Of a DNA stretch of 12,460 bases, positions 1 to 6,166 are shown piece after piece. Every line of letters starts with the position of its first letter. Position 1 is the stretch's first letter. The stretch covers positions 1 through 12,460 of the forward strand of contig DADA01000113.1 in NCBI GenBank assembly GCA_002494895.1, given 5' to 3'. Below the pieces are notes generated by a model. That model ran no database searches. It saw only the letters and a list, made by a program, of their open reading frames with translations, and was not told the origin of the DNA. The position numbers and the translations under genes are program-made. This DNA comes from Nitrososphaera sp. UBA210 (GTDB lineage Archaea > Thermoproteota > Nitrososphaeria > Nitrososphaerales > Nitrososphaeraceae).

Positions 1-268
1 ATATCCCCGGGCGTATGCCTACCTTCAAATTCTTTTTCGGCCCAGATCCGTGTTTGCCCGCTACGTCTCCAACAGACCTGCCCACCTTGGCGGGGTCGAT
101 ATCGTATGCAGCGACGACTTTGACATTCGATGGCTTAAAGCCCGCTACTTTTTCATGCCAGAGCCCTACTGTATTCTTGCCGCTACTGTAGTGTTCAATG
201 CCCCTGACAAAAGTAGAACCCACGTTGCCGACTCCGATAACTGCAACTCTGACATCCGCCATACCCAT
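1..268 (-). CDS. ino1: Myo-inositol-1-phosphate synthase, 5' part of gene (runs off left edge)
   Basis: Makes 1L-myo-inositol 1-phosphate from glucose 6-phosphate with NAD as cofactor, in the cytoplasm. In archaea the product feeds archaetidylinositol-type lipid head groups or inositol-based solutes. About 89 N-terminal residues are visible. They open with a Rossmann beta strand and the NAD-binding glycine motif VAVIGVGNVGST, then an arginine-glycine-isoleucine (RGIEHY) helix, a GLWHEK stretch, and the second strand VVAAYDID, where the acidic residues sit as in archaeal and actinobacterial synthases. Two in-frame ATGs exist, at 268 and 262, and a TAG lies two codons upstream of the first. The catalytic domain lies outside the window, so its integrity cannot be judged. 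The minus-strand gene 349-543 lies upstream, about 80 bases away. Family assignment is fairly sure; the exact start is not. Confidence 0.85.
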   Translation of the reverse strand, partial: MGMADVRVAVIGVGNVGSTFVRGIEHYSSGKNTVGLWHEKVAGFKPSNVKVVAAYDIDPAKVGRSVGDVAGKHGSGPKKNLKVGIRPGI

Positions 269-284
269 TGCTATGCAATAAAAA

Positions 285-297
285 ATATAGATTTAAT
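285..297 (-). promoter_or_regulatory. Probable TATA promoter of the inositol phosphate synthase gene
   Basis: Read on the minus strand, this A/T block holds TTAAAT followed by CTATATT. TTAAAT is centred about 25 bases from the ATG at 268, and CTATATT about 25 from the ATG at 262. Either would suit a leaderless transcript, so the promoter does not decide between the two starts. Confidence 0.5.
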
Positions 298-302
298 CGT
301 TG

Positions 303-320
303 TGCATTTGCGCATATGCA
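303..320. promoter_or_regulatory. 18-base near-perfect palindrome, candidate operator
   Basis: The sequence TGCATTTGCGCATATGCA is its own reverse complement except for one mismatched pair (positions 6 and 13). It sits directly upstream of the TATA block of the inositol phosphate synthase gene and downstream of the stop of the small gene at 349-543. Symmetry and position are seen directly. A role as a regulator binding site is inference, and chance remains possible. Confidence 0.35.
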
Positions 321-348
321 TTGGTCGTCATAGGAACTGACAGGTGTG

Positions 349-543
349 TCATTGCTTCTTTTGTTTGTCAGCCCATGCAAAGTAATCATTCAAGAGATGC
401 CTTGCTTCTGGGGTCAATCTTTTGCTTGGCGCTCCCCACTGCATCGCCTTGACAAGCGTTCTGGCTCCCATCAGCCCACCTTCCACCGAAAACAAGTTGG
501 GCCAAGGATTGAGAACCTTTCTTCGTTCTGGATGATCTTCCAC
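349..543 (-). CDS. Small hypothetical protein (64 aa)
   Basis: I do not recognise a family. The protein is basic and soluble, with no membrane segment or cysteines. Its middle reads GLMGARTLVKAMQWG, followed by a helix-like PEARHLLNDYFAWADKQ near the C-terminus, with tryptophans at residues 14, 36 and 58. The start is a GTG at 543; an in-frame stop lies nine codons upstream and there is no nearby ATG in frame. A weak A/T patch (ATTAATTC, about 568-575) lies near the spacing expected for a TATA box. It sits between the TPR gene and the inositol synthase gene on the same strand. The composition is protein-like and there is no stronger gene on the opposite strand, but this could be a spurious ORF. 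Confidence 0.5.
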   Translation of the reverse strand: MEDHPERRKVLNPWPNLFSVEGGLMGARTLVKAMQWGAPSKRLTPEARHLLNDYFAWADKQKKQ

Positions 544-617
544 GTCTAAAATGAAATGGCAAGCATCGAATTAATGGGTTGCTGTAACTTGTTCAGTGGT
601 GCTTTATTCATGTTCTT

Positions 618-641
618 GAGGCGAGCGCTTTGGCACGCCTC
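618..641. other. Hairpin-forming inverted repeat downstream of the TPR gene
   Basis: GAGGCG at 618-623 is exactly complementary to CGCCTC at 636-641, with a 12-base loop that contains a further GC/GC pair. It lies just after the TPR stop codon at 653-655, read on the minus strand. No T-run follows on either strand, so it does not look like a classical archaeal U-tract terminator. It may be an mRNA 3'-end structure or chance. Confidence 0.3.
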
Positions 642-652
642 TGCTTGCGGTC

Positions 653-1774
653 TTAGTCCTTTGCAGGTTGCTGCCTGCTGGCGACGCCGCTTCCAAGTTT
701 GTGATCTATCTTTGAAATTAGGTCTACCAGATCCGACTTGTGCGCGTTAAGGTATTCCTGGCCTTTATCGTGAAGCCTTATTTTGTAAAGCCGCAAATCC
801 CTGTGATCGTCAAAGAACTGCTCAACCATTGCGCTCCCATGTTTTGTCGGGCTCACGAGCTGATCAAAGTATTCCAAAGTGCCGGCCAAGTCTCCTTTTT
901 CGATCGACTCTCTGGCATTTCCAAGCACTTCACGGATGTCCTTGAGCTGCTGTACGGGAGCCGAGACCTCTTTGGTTGTGCCCAAGAGACCGGATCGCTT
1001 GATCGTTCCAACCTTATCCGCCAGCTCTTTATCAAGTTCGTAGTATTGCTCCTTGCCCGTGATTTTTCGCGATTCGTGCTCTTTCACGAGCCCCTTCATT
1101 CCAAGACGCATCAGTGCATCTTCGACTTCGGCCCTGTCCATGCCGGTGACCCATACTATCTTGCCCACATAGTCATAGCCCTGTCTTATCGATTCTAGAA
1201 CGACCACTTCGACTATTCTGCGGAATCCTTCTTCTGCGCGGGCACTTTCAAAGTCCCTGTCTCGTACGGCTTTGCGAGCGTTCTGAATGTCTATCTCGAT
1301 GGAACGGCGTAGCGCATCAAGGCCTTCGTCTACTTTGCCATTCAGTGTAAGGTAGCACGCCTTGTTGTACCACGACATGCCGTCGCTCGGGTTAATGTCA
1401 ATTGCCTTCTCACACGACTCTATGGCCTTCTCGTAATTCTTCATCTTGTAGTAGGCGAGCCCCTTTAGGTTCCAGGCCGAAGCGTTCTCGACGTCCATTT
1501 CAATGGCCCTGTTGTAGGAAGAAATCGCGACGCTGTATTCGCCCATGTGGAAATGTGCATAGCCCTTCTCGACCCAGGCTTCCACGAATTGTGGGTCGAT
1601 TCTGATGGCTAACTCGAAACTTCGGATTGCATCAAGGAACTTCTCGTTTGACATCTGGTTGCGGCCCTTACTGTAGAGGTCGCGCTTTTGAAAATCAGAA
1701 TCGTTGTAATCCGGCTCTCTTTTAGTCTCGGAATCCTTAGCAGTATCGTCTTTACCAAACAACCTGCCCATCAT
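653..1774 (-). CDS. TPR-repeat protein with winged-helix-like C-terminal region (373 aa)
   Basis: A cytoplasmic protein expected to act through protein-protein contacts; the partner is unknown. After a charged, low-complexity N-terminus of about 30 residues come four tandem tetratricopeptide units at about 31-64, 65-98, 99-132 and 133-166. The pattern is clear in runs such as AWNLKGLAYYKMKNYEKAI and in the repeated 'A.(E/D).(D/N)P' ends. Residues about 186-250 resemble a winged helix-turn-helix: a helix with VVLESIRQGY, then VGKIVWVTGMDRAEVEDALMRLGMKGLV, then a beta-wing-like KITGKEQYYELD. A helical, charged tail follows to the end. There is no signal peptide or membrane segment. The start is one of two adjacent ATGs (1774 or 1771); a TATA-like TATTTAT lies about 25 bases upstream. 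The repeats are secure. The DNA-binding reading of the C-terminal half is inference. Confidence 0.85.
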   Translation of the reverse strand: MMGRLFGKDDTAKDSETKREPDYNDSDFQKRDLYSKGRNQMSNEKFLDAIRSFELAIRIDPQFVEAWVEKGYAHFHMGEYSVAISSYNRAIEMDVENASAWNLKGLAYYKMKNYEKAIESCEKAIDINPSDGMSWYNKACYLTLNGKVDEGLDALRRSIEIDIQNARKAVRDRDFESARAEEGFRRIVEVVVLESIRQGYDYVGKIVWVTGMDRAEVEDALMRLGMKGLVKEHESRKITGKEQYYELDKELADKVGTIKRSGLLGTTKEVSAPVQQLKDIREVLGNARESIEKGDLAGTLEYFDQLVSPTKHGSAMVEQFFDDHRDLRLYKIRLHDKGQEYLNAHKSDLVDLISKIDHKLGSGVASRQQPAKD

Positions 1775-1795
1775 CGTGATCTGGCCGGATCGCAG

Positions 1796-1802
1796 ATAAA
1801 TA
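1796..1802 (-). promoter_or_regulatory. TATA box of the TPR gene
   Basis: The minus-strand sequence TATTTAT is centred 25 bases upstream of the ATG at 1774 and 28 upstream of the ATG at 1771. The spacing fits a leaderless or nearly leaderless transcript. Confidence 0.5.
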
Positions 1803-1836
1803 GATTATGATATTGCAGATTTTGTTGTCACGAGGC

Positions 1837-1844
1837 TTTTATAC
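1837..1844 (+). promoter_or_regulatory. TATA box of the small gene at 1867
   Basis: TTTTATAC is centred about 26-27 bases upstream of the ATG at 1867. It lies inside the longer reading frame that begins at 1807, so the promoter argues for the downstream start. Confidence 0.55.
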
Positions 1845-1866
1845 TCACAACTACAATTTCTTGTGT

Positions 1867-2181
1867 ATGAGTGAGGGCAATTCTCGCAATCCGGACAAGA
1901 TAGAATTCAAGATGCTGGATTACTCTGTTCTCGACAGCGACACGGTATCATTCAAGCTTGAGGACGGCACGATAGTCAAGGTGAGGGTTGGAATCGAAAG
2001 GGCCGGGGTGGCAACCAACTATCGCAACCCCGATGGCTCTCTCCACTACGCAGTTAACACTTCGGTAAAGGTCTACGTGGTGCCATACGACAAGCGATTT
2101 ACGCTTTCAAGAAGTCAGGTAAAGGGGAATACTCAAGAACAGCCACAAGACCGCCGCGGTTCACAGAGCCACATAACTTAA
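1867..2181 (+). CDS. Small conserved-looking hypothetical protein (104 aa)
   Basis: No family is recognised. The protein is soluble and rich in beta strand: KIEFKMLDYSVLDSDTVSFKLEDG, then TIVKVRVGIERAG, then VKVYVVPYDKRF, with a polar, disordered C-terminal tail rich in Q, R and S. The strand pattern with an exposed 'DG' turn resembles a small beta-barrel, but no catalytic motif is visible. The frame is open from 1807, yet the 20 extra N-terminal residues overlap the TATA box and look like translated promoter sequence, so the ATG at 1867 is chosen. The gene is divergent from the TPR gene with a 92-base shared promoter region, and is followed after 67 bases by the MBL-fold hydrolase gene, which has its own promoter. 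Confidence 0.7.
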   Translation: MSEGNSRNPDKIEFKMLDYSVLDSDTVSFKLEDGTIVKVRVGIERAGVATNYRNPDGSLHYAVNTSVKVYVVPYDKRFTLSRSQVKGNTQEQPQDRRGSQSHIT

Positions 2182-2216
2182 GGTTCCTGCCACAGCATGA
2201 ACAAGGACCAATTGCC

Positions 2217-2229
2217 ATAAAGATATAAG
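2217..2229 (+). promoter_or_regulatory. TATA box of the MBL-fold hydrolase gene
   Basis: ATAAAGATATAAG is centred about 26 bases upstream of the ATG at 2249, again fitting a leaderless mRNA. No ribosome binding site lies between the box and the start codon. Confidence 0.55.
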
Positions 2230-2248
2230 CGAATCAGGAACATCACAA

Positions 2249-3202
2249 ATGTTGATCAGCCGGCCTGCGATGATAGGAATCATAGCTGGAGTGATTCTTG
2301 CGGCAATCGGAGTCTGGTATGCAGTTTCACTATCCTCGAACCAATCCGAAAATTCTTCTCAGGGCGTCTTTGAGGACGCAATGCGACACACCAGAGAACC
2401 TGTGCAGATTGACCAGCAGAAAGGCTATTCGGTAATCGAGATCGCGGACGGGATTTACTGGCTCGTCGGAAGCGGCTACCAGACGATGTTCTTGACCACG
2501 GGCCAAGGCGTTATTGTAATCGATGCACCGCAACCTATTGGAGAAAAATACGTTCAGGCAATTCGAGAAAAGACAGACGAGCCTATAACTCACATGGTCT
2601 ATTCACATCCGCATCAGGACCACACAGGGGTCGCAGGACAGATCTTTCCCGATGGGATCACTTACATTGCACACAAAGAAACTGCTGATGCCCTCGTAGC
2701 AGAAAACGATACAAACCGACCAATCCCGACCGTAACATTCGAAGATAGATATACCCTGTCAGTGGGTACGCAGACACTGGAACTTTTCCATATTGGAAAC
2801 TATCACTCTAGCGGGGACCTTGTAATCTACGCAGCGAAACAGAAAGTCGCGATGGTAGTGGATTTGCTTCGTCCCGGGATCACGCCGTTCAGGGCATTTG
2901 CCGTGACGCCGGACATTGATCGATACATAGCGACGCACGACACTTTGGTCAAGGATTTTGATTTTGACGTTCTGATTTCAGGCCACACACAACTCCTCGC
3001 AACAAAAGAACACGTTAATACGAATAAGCAGTTCACGCTGGACGTCATGGAAAACGCAAGAACTGCACTCCAAACATCGGATACGGATCCAGCTCAAACC
3101 TGTGCGGAGGCTACCATCAATCAGTGGGAAGGAAGACTTGGGAACCTTGACGAGTTCATGGTCGAGCACTGCAACGCAATGATCAGTTATTTGTCGGACT
3201 GA
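2249..3202 (+). CDS. Membrane-anchored metallo-beta-lactamase-fold hydrolase (317 aa)
   Basis: A hydrolase-fold protein that probably binds two metal ions, usually zinc. An N-terminal hydrophobic segment at residues 8-29 (IGIIAGVILAAIGVWYAV) follows a basic stretch. It looks like an uncleaved signal anchor that places the enzyme on the outside of the membrane; no lipobox cysteine is present. The MBL domain shows the ligand motif HPHQDH (His120, His122, Asp124, His125), then His186 in GNYHSSGD, Asp205 in VVDLL, and His246 in SGHTQ, so the full ligand set is present. Two cysteines near the C-terminus (285 and 308) could form a disulfide outside the cell. Substrate is unknown: the fold covers lactamases, lactonases, thioesterases, sulfatases and others, and nothing here separates them. 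The fold is certain and the location likely. Confidence 0.88.
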   Translation: MLISRPAMIGIIAGVILAAIGVWYAVSLSSNQSENSSQGVFEDAMRHTREPVQIDQQKGYSVIEIADGIYWLVGSGYQTMFLTTGQGVIVIDAPQPIGEKYVQAIREKTDEPITHMVYSHPHQDHTGVAGQIFPDGITYIAHKETADALVAENDTNRPIPTVTFEDRYTLSVGTQTLELFHIGNYHSSGDLVIYAAKQKVAMVVDLLRPGITPFRAFAVTPDIDRYIATHDTLVKDFDFDVLISGHTQLLATKEHVNTNKQFTLDVMENARTALQTSDTDPAQTCAEATINQWEGRLGNLDEFMVEHCNAMISYLSD

Positions 3203-3251
3203 TGGCAGGCCATGAGCTACTCGCTACCGTGAAGTAAGTCACCACGAAGCC

Positions 3252-3257
3252 TTTAAA
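3252..3257 (+). promoter_or_regulatory. TATA box of the isoprenoid operon
   Basis: TTTAAA within CCTTTAAATCC is centred 26-27 bases upstream of the TTG at 3281 and 32 upstream of the ATG at 3287. It is the only clear promoter seen ahead of the five-gene run to 8777. Confidence 0.55.
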
Positions 3258-3280
3258 TCCGCAGCGAGGCGCATGCCAAT

Positions 3281-4057
3281 TTGCCGATGAACCTTGCTCT
3301 GATCAAGCTGGGCGGATCCGTGGTAACCTTCAAGGATAGACCACTTGCCGCAAACACGGACGCAATTGAAAATATTTCAAAGGTTCTAGCAGCGCTCGAT
3401 ACTCCGATGATACTAGTTCACGGCGGCGGCTCTTTTGGGCACTATTGGTCTGTGCAATACGACATGCATACCAAGCCTGGCCACTATGATCCTCATGGAG
3501 TGTCCGTGGTTCATGAATCAATGATCGCTCTAAATCAGATAATTGTAAATTCCCTGATAAGGGCGGGTCTTAATCCGTACGGGGTGCCTCCTTCTGTGTT
3601 TGCTGCCGATCATACTCCTCTGGCTGCCAGGATAAAACAAATCTACTCGATGGCAAAAGCCAGGGTTACCCCCTTGACCTTTGGCGACGTAGTTCATTCG
3701 GAGGGCTCGAAATATTCGATACTTTCCGGCGATTCTTTGATGACAATGCTGGCCAAGGCGTTGAGGCCTTCTCGGGTGATCTTTGCGATTGACGTGGACG
3801 GAATCTACAGGGACGTCAGGACAAGAGACCTCCTGAGCGAGATCAATGCAAGTTCAAACAACGTCAGGTTCTCAAAGGGGGCCGTTGGGGACGTCACAGG
3901 AGGAATGCAGAGGAAGGTCACAGAAGCATTTAAGATTGCATCCTACGGCATGGACGTATTGATGGTAAGTGGCTTGCGACCGGAGCGGATCGCCGAAGCC
4001 GTGCGCGGTAGATTATCAGTGGGAACTGTGGTAAAGGGGAAAAGAGGGAAAAAGTAG
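3281..4057 (+). CDS. Isopentenyl phosphate kinase (258 aa)
   Basis: Phosphorylates isopentenyl phosphate to isopentenyl diphosphate with ATP, the last step of the alternative archaeal mevalonate route, in the cytoplasm. It belongs to the amino acid kinase family. Visible motifs are the N-terminal IKLGGS (Lys9 and the glycine loop), HGGGSFGH at 47-54 with His54 matching the catalytic histidine that separates these enzymes from other amino acid kinases, LSGDSLM near 148-154, FAIDVDGIY at 168-176, and DVTGGM at 204-209 followed by a lysine. Length is normal for the family. The start may be TTG 3281, where the TATA spacing suggests transcription begins, or ATG 3287, giving MNLALIKLGGS. It opens the lipid-precursor operon; the next gene starts on the base after its stop codon. 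Confidence 0.92.
   Translation: MPMNLALIKLGGSVVTFKDRPLAANTDAIENISKVLAALDTPMILVHGGGSFGHYWSVQYDMHTKPGHYDPHGVSVVHESMIALNQIIVNSLIRAGLNPYGVPPSVFAADHTPLAARIKQIYSMAKARVTPLTFGDVVHSEGSKYSILSGDSLMTMLAKALRPSRVIFAIDVDGIYRDVRTRDLLSEINASSNNVRFSKGAVGDVTGGMQRKVTEAFKIASYGMDVLMVSGLRPERIAEAVRGRLSVGTVVKGKRGKK
4044..4047 (+). promoter_or_regulatory. Weak ribosome binding site for the IPP isomerase gene
   Basis: GAGG in a purine-rich run near the end of the kinase gene lies 10 bases before the TTG start at 4058. The match to the 16S rRNA tail is only four bases, so translational coupling from the upstream gene is probably more important. Confidence 0.3.
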
Positions 4058-5152
4058 TTGCCGGACACATCTGAAGTCGCATCCGACATTGAAATAATAA
4101 AGCAGCGCAAGAAAGACGGCATAGACATTCCGCTGAACAAGAATGTCCAGGCAAGGTCAACCTCTACGTTTCTCGAACACGTCAGACTCGTCCATAACGC
4201 ATTGCCGGAGATTGATTACGACGACATCGATACATCGACCAGCTTTTTGGGCCACAAATTCTCTGCTCCTTTCGTGATCGACTCGATGACGGGGGGCACC
4301 GACGAGGCGACAGTCATCAACGGCAGGCTGGGAGAGCTCGCAGAAAAATACGGATTTGGAATGGGCCTCGGGAGCCAGAGGGCAGGTCTCAAGAGCGAAG
4401 AGCTCGCGGCAACTTATTCTATAGCCCGCAAGAACGCCCCGCATGCTTTTCTGGTCGCAAACATCGGCGGCGCACAGCTCGCCAAGGGATTGACGATCGA
4501 TGAAGCGCGAAAAATCGTAAGAATGATACAGGCCAACGCCTTGGTGGTGCACCTGAACCCGCTTCAAGAGCTCATTCAGCCGGAAGGCGAGCCCCGCTAC
4601 AAGGGAGTCCTCGAAAAGATAAGCGACCTTGCAAAGACAATAGACGTGCCCGTAATAGTAAAGGAAGTAGGCGCCGGAATTTCCCGGGAAGTCGCCGCCA
4701 GGCTTGAAGCTGCGGGCGTTGCCGCAATAAACGTTGCCGGGTCAGGCGGCACGAGCTGGGCCGGCGTTGAAAAATTGCGCGCCGACACATCTCACAATGC
4801 GCTGAAATCCCGGCTGGGCGAAATGTTCTGGGACTGGGGAATTCCGACCGCTGCGAGCTTGATAGAGGTGAGGCGAGCAGTAAAGATCCCGCTCATCGCA
4901 TCGGGTGGATTGCGAAATGGCCTTGAAGCCGCAAAGTGCGTGGTACTTGGGGCCAGCATGGCCGCCATGGCCTACCCGTTCCTCCGGGCTGCGGCGCAGT
5001 CAAAGGAAAGTCTGTTTGCTTTCGCGGACACGCTGCTCGCAGAATTGAAAAGCACGATGTTTCTAGTGGGCGCAAGCAAAATTGCGTCACTGGCCAGCTC
5101 TAGGTATATATTGACAGGACCTTTAGCTCTGGAGGTCAGTAGCCACAAATGA
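4058..5152 (+). CDS. fni: Type 2 isopentenyl-diphosphate delta-isomerase (364 aa)
   Basis: FMN- and NAD(P)H-dependent enzyme that interconverts IPP and DMAPP, supplying the allylic primer for prenyl chain growth. The TIM-barrel flavoprotein shows the family hallmarks in order: the N-terminal RKKDGIDIPL (basic motif contacting the diphosphate), FVIDSMTGGT, GFGMGLGSQRAGL, HLNPLQELIQPEGEP (Asn, Gln and Glu of the active site), VIVKEVGAG (flavin-facing lysine), NVAGSGGTSWAGVE, and IASGGLRNGLEAAK near the FMN phosphate. Length is typical. The TTG at 4058 is the only reasonable start: the preceding codon is the kinase stop and no in-frame Met occurs before the conserved N-terminus. It shares the kinase reading frame with zero spacing and overlaps the next gene by four bases (ATGA), so translation is probably coupled at both ends. 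Confidence 0.94.
   Translation: MPDTSEVASDIEIIKQRKKDGIDIPLNKNVQARSTSTFLEHVRLVHNALPEIDYDDIDTSTSFLGHKFSAPFVIDSMTGGTDEATVINGRLGELAEKYGFGMGLGSQRAGLKSEELAATYSIARKNAPHAFLVANIGGAQLAKGLTIDEARKIVRMIQANALVVHLNPLQELIQPEGEPRYKGVLEKISDLAKTIDVPVIVKEVGAGISREVAARLEAAGVAAINVAGSGGTSWAGVEKLRADTSHNALKSRLGEMFWDWGIPTAASLIEVRRAVKIPLIASGGLRNGLEAAKCVVLGASMAAMAYPFLRAAAQSKESLFAFADTLLAELKSTMFLVGASKIASLASSRYILTGPLALEVSSHK
5131..5136 (+). promoter_or_regulatory. Shine-Dalgarno site for the GGPP synthase gene
   Basis: GGAGGT is a strong match to the archaeal 16S tail and lies 12 bases before the ATG at 5149, inside the isomerase gene. Internal genes of this operon use ribosome binding sites, whereas first genes in the window appear leaderless. 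Confidence 0.55.
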
Positions 5153-6159
5153 AGGCGAGCAGCATCAAGGGAGAGCTGGAATCCTACGCCTCAACAGTAA
5201 ACCAATACATCCTGTCATGCCTTGACGGCAAGCCAAAAGAACTCTACCAGGCTTCCTCTCATCTAATCCGAACGGGCGGCAAGCGACTCCGTCCCTTCAT
5301 GGTAATCAAGAGCTGCGAAATGCTTGGCGGGACAGTAAAGCGCGCGATTCCGGCAGCCGCATCAATCGAGCTAGTGCACAACTTTACTCTCGTGCATGAT
5401 GACATCATGGACAATGACGAAATGCGGCACGGTACGGCCACCGTGCATAGATCGTATGGCATGCCTCTGGCGATACTTGCCGGTGACATCCTCTTTTCGA
5501 AATCATTCGAGTTGCTTACATACAACTGCCGCAAGGTGGGAATCGCGGACAAGGCTATTAGCCAGATGGTAGGTCGGATGTCTATCGCATGTACCGAAAT
5601 ATGCGAAGGGCAGGCTATAGACATCGGATTTGCGTCAAGCAGCAGGCTGCCGTCAGAATCCGATTACATCGAAATGATTGGCAAGAAAACAGCGGCGCTT
5701 TTCAAGATGTCATGCGCGCTGGGGGCTCTGTCTGCGCCAAACTATACGGACCGTGACATCAAGAACCTGTCTTCATTTGGACATAATATCGGAATAGCCT
5801 TCCAGCTCGTAGACGACCTGATAGGGGTGGTGGGCGACCCGAAACTGACTGGAAAAGCCGCGGGAAACGACCTTCGGGAAGGAAAAAAGACGTATCCCAT
5901 CCTACTTGCCCTTGAAAACGCCAGGGAAAAGGACAGAGACAAGCTGCGGCAGGTATTTGGCGCAAGGGACAGGGCAACGTCGGCTGATATCAGAGAAGCG
6001 GTCAGGATAATCTCTGACATTGGCATAGAACGGGAAGTACGGGACGCTGCAAAGAAATACATGGTTGACGCGCTGAGGGCGATAGAGAACTATGAGGATT
6101 CTGACGCCAAGCGCTCCCTGAAATTCTCGGCAGATTTCGTAGTCGGCAGGAGTCTGTAA
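5149..6159 (+). CDS. idsA: Geranylgeranyl diphosphate synthase (336 aa)
   Basis: Condenses DMAPP and IPP stepwise to the C20 diphosphate used to build archaeal ether lipids. It is an all-helical trans-prenyltransferase. Visible are GGKRLRPF at 43-50 (IPP-binding Lys and Arg), the first aspartate-rich motif DDIMD at 84-88, GDILFSK at 112-118, EGQAIDI at 153-159, the KT pair at 180-181, and the second aspartate motif DDLIG at 222-226 followed by TGKAAGNDLREGKKT. A glycine in place of the last aspartate of the second motif occurs in archaeal members. Phe79, five residues before the first motif, matches the archaeal pattern that limits chain length to C20, though C15 output cannot be excluded. 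The ATG overlaps the isomerase stop, indicating coupled translation. Confidence 0.92.
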   Translation: MKASSIKGELESYASTVNQYILSCLDGKPKELYQASSHLIRTGGKRLRPFMVIKSCEMLGGTVKRAIPAAASIELVHNFTLVHDDIMDNDEMRHGTATVHRSYGMPLAILAGDILFSKSFELLTYNCRKVGIADKAISQMVGRMSIACTEICEGQAIDIGFASSSRLPSESDYIEMIGKKTAALFKMSCALGALSAPNYTDRDIKNLSSFGHNIGIAFQLVDDLIGVVGDPKLTGKAAGNDLREGKKTYPILLALENAREKDRDKLRQVFGARDRATSADIREAVRIISDIGIEREVRDAAKKYMVDALRAIENYEDSDAKRSLKFSADFVVGRSL

Positions 6160-6166
6160 AATACGC

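Noticed and set aside
618..641. Hairpin after the TPR gene as a transcription terminator
   Set aside because: No T-run follows on either strand, and archaeal termination depends on U-tracts more than on hairpins. It is kept only as an unassigned structure.
544..652. Possible small RNA gene between the TPR gene and the 64-residue gene
   Set aside because: No C/D or H/ACA box pair, tRNA fold or clear promoter could be found in the 109 bases.
740..1198. 152-codon open frame on the plus strand opposite the TPR gene
   Set aside because: It lies wholly antisense to a gene with clear TPR repeats, lacks a promoter or ribosome site, and its translation has no domain character.
1807..1866. Longer N-terminus for the small gene ending at 2181
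   Set aside because: The extra 20 codons contain the TATA box at 1837-1844, and the spacing fits the ATG at 1867.
2183..2241. Inverted repeat GTTCCTG / CAGGAAC flanking the promoter of the MBL-fold gene
   Set aside because: Arms are only seven bases and are 45 bases apart; this is expected by chance often enough that I do not call it an operator.
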